Source: Nitrosopumilaceae archaeon | GTDB taxonomy: Archaea; Thermoproteota; Nitrososphaeria; Nitrososphaerales; Nitrosopumilaceae | DNA length: 5,976 bases | Assembly: GCA_021296165.1 (NCBI GenBank) | Contig: JAGWAW010000099.1 | Coordinates: 1-5,976, forward strand | Reading direction: 5' to 3' | Shown here: piece by piece, positions 5,684-5,976 of the stretch | How the letters are laid out: each line of letters begins with the position of its first letter | Position numbering within the stretch: position 1 is the first letter of the stretch | The notes under the pieces: generated by a model | The model's input: only the letters and a program-made list of their open reading frames with translations | Databases searched by the model: none | Told to the model about the DNA's origin: nothing | Made by a program: the position numbers and the translations under genes

Positions 5684-5976
5684 TTAGATCCGCTCAATAC
5701 CAGAACCAAATGCCGCGGCACAGCTCTTTGGCGACCGTCATTCCCGGATGTTTGCCCATGCGGGCCGGACGGCTGGCATGGCGGAGTGGGAGGGGCGGTG
5801 CTGGTGTGGAACATGGTCAGAAATGGGACCTCTGCGGCACGTCGGACCCGTCGGGACCGGCATCGGGTGTGAAATTGATCGGCATCATGGGCGCGCGTAG
5901 TACTGGCCAAAAAGAATGGAAAATCACGTGACGGACCGAAAAACATAGATCGCCCCTCCTCCCCCAGACCCCCATG
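5684..5976. other. Right-hand end without an identifiable gene
   Basis: A leftward frame (5650-5946) and a rightward one (5710-5931) are open, but neither has a recognisable motif or protein-like composition. A short leftward run, GMTVAKELCRGIWFWY before a TGA, is the only protein-like scrap. It could be further debris of the helicase or another gene. An ATG occupies the last three bases (5974-5976), preceded by a pyrimidine-rich tract with no Shine-Dalgarno site, so whether a gene starts there cannot be judged. Confidence 0.35.

Overview
The window looks archaeal, with moderate-to-high G+C. Evidence: TATA elements centred about 26 bp upstream of the start codon in two genes, which is the geometry of leaderless archaeal mRNA; frequent ATA (Ile) and AGG (Arg) codons; and, in the other operon, archaeal/bacterial-type Shine-Dalgarno sites with a GTGA stop/start overlap. 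A high-G+C thaumarchaeon such as a Cenarchaeum-like sponge symbiont would fit, but that is only a guess.

Layout. 1-600 is very G+C-rich with no convincing gene. A leftward cluster (2075 down to 623) holds two paralogous ThsB-type TIR genes, 1518-2075 and 623-1165, with a decayed gene (1205-1517) between them. A 0.5-kb divergent intergenic region follows, with a nested palindrome just upstream of the leftward promoter. A tight rightward operon (2635-5232) then encodes a protein with an N-terminal degenerate TIR-like domain plus a canonical TIR domain, a stand-alone SLOG-fold protein, and a third ThsB-type TIR gene broken by a CA dinucleotide insertion. Convergent to it (5683 down to about 5233) lies a fragment of a superfamily 1 helicase with at least four frame changes. 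The last ~290 bp hold nothing I can identify.

Working model (inference). This is a Thoeris-like NAD+-signalling defence island. In known Thoeris, ThsB TIR enzymes convert NAD+ to a cyclic ADP-ribose isomer that is sensed by the SLOG domain of ThsA, which carries the SIR2 effector. Here no SIR2 effector is visible. The SLOG domain is a separate protein translationally coupled to a TIR protein with an intact WCxxE catalytic motif. That suggests ThsB signal makers, a SLOG sensor and a TIR NADase effector as separate parts. Three frame-disrupted genes around intact ones indicate an accessory region in flux, although single-base sequencing errors cannot be excluded from here.
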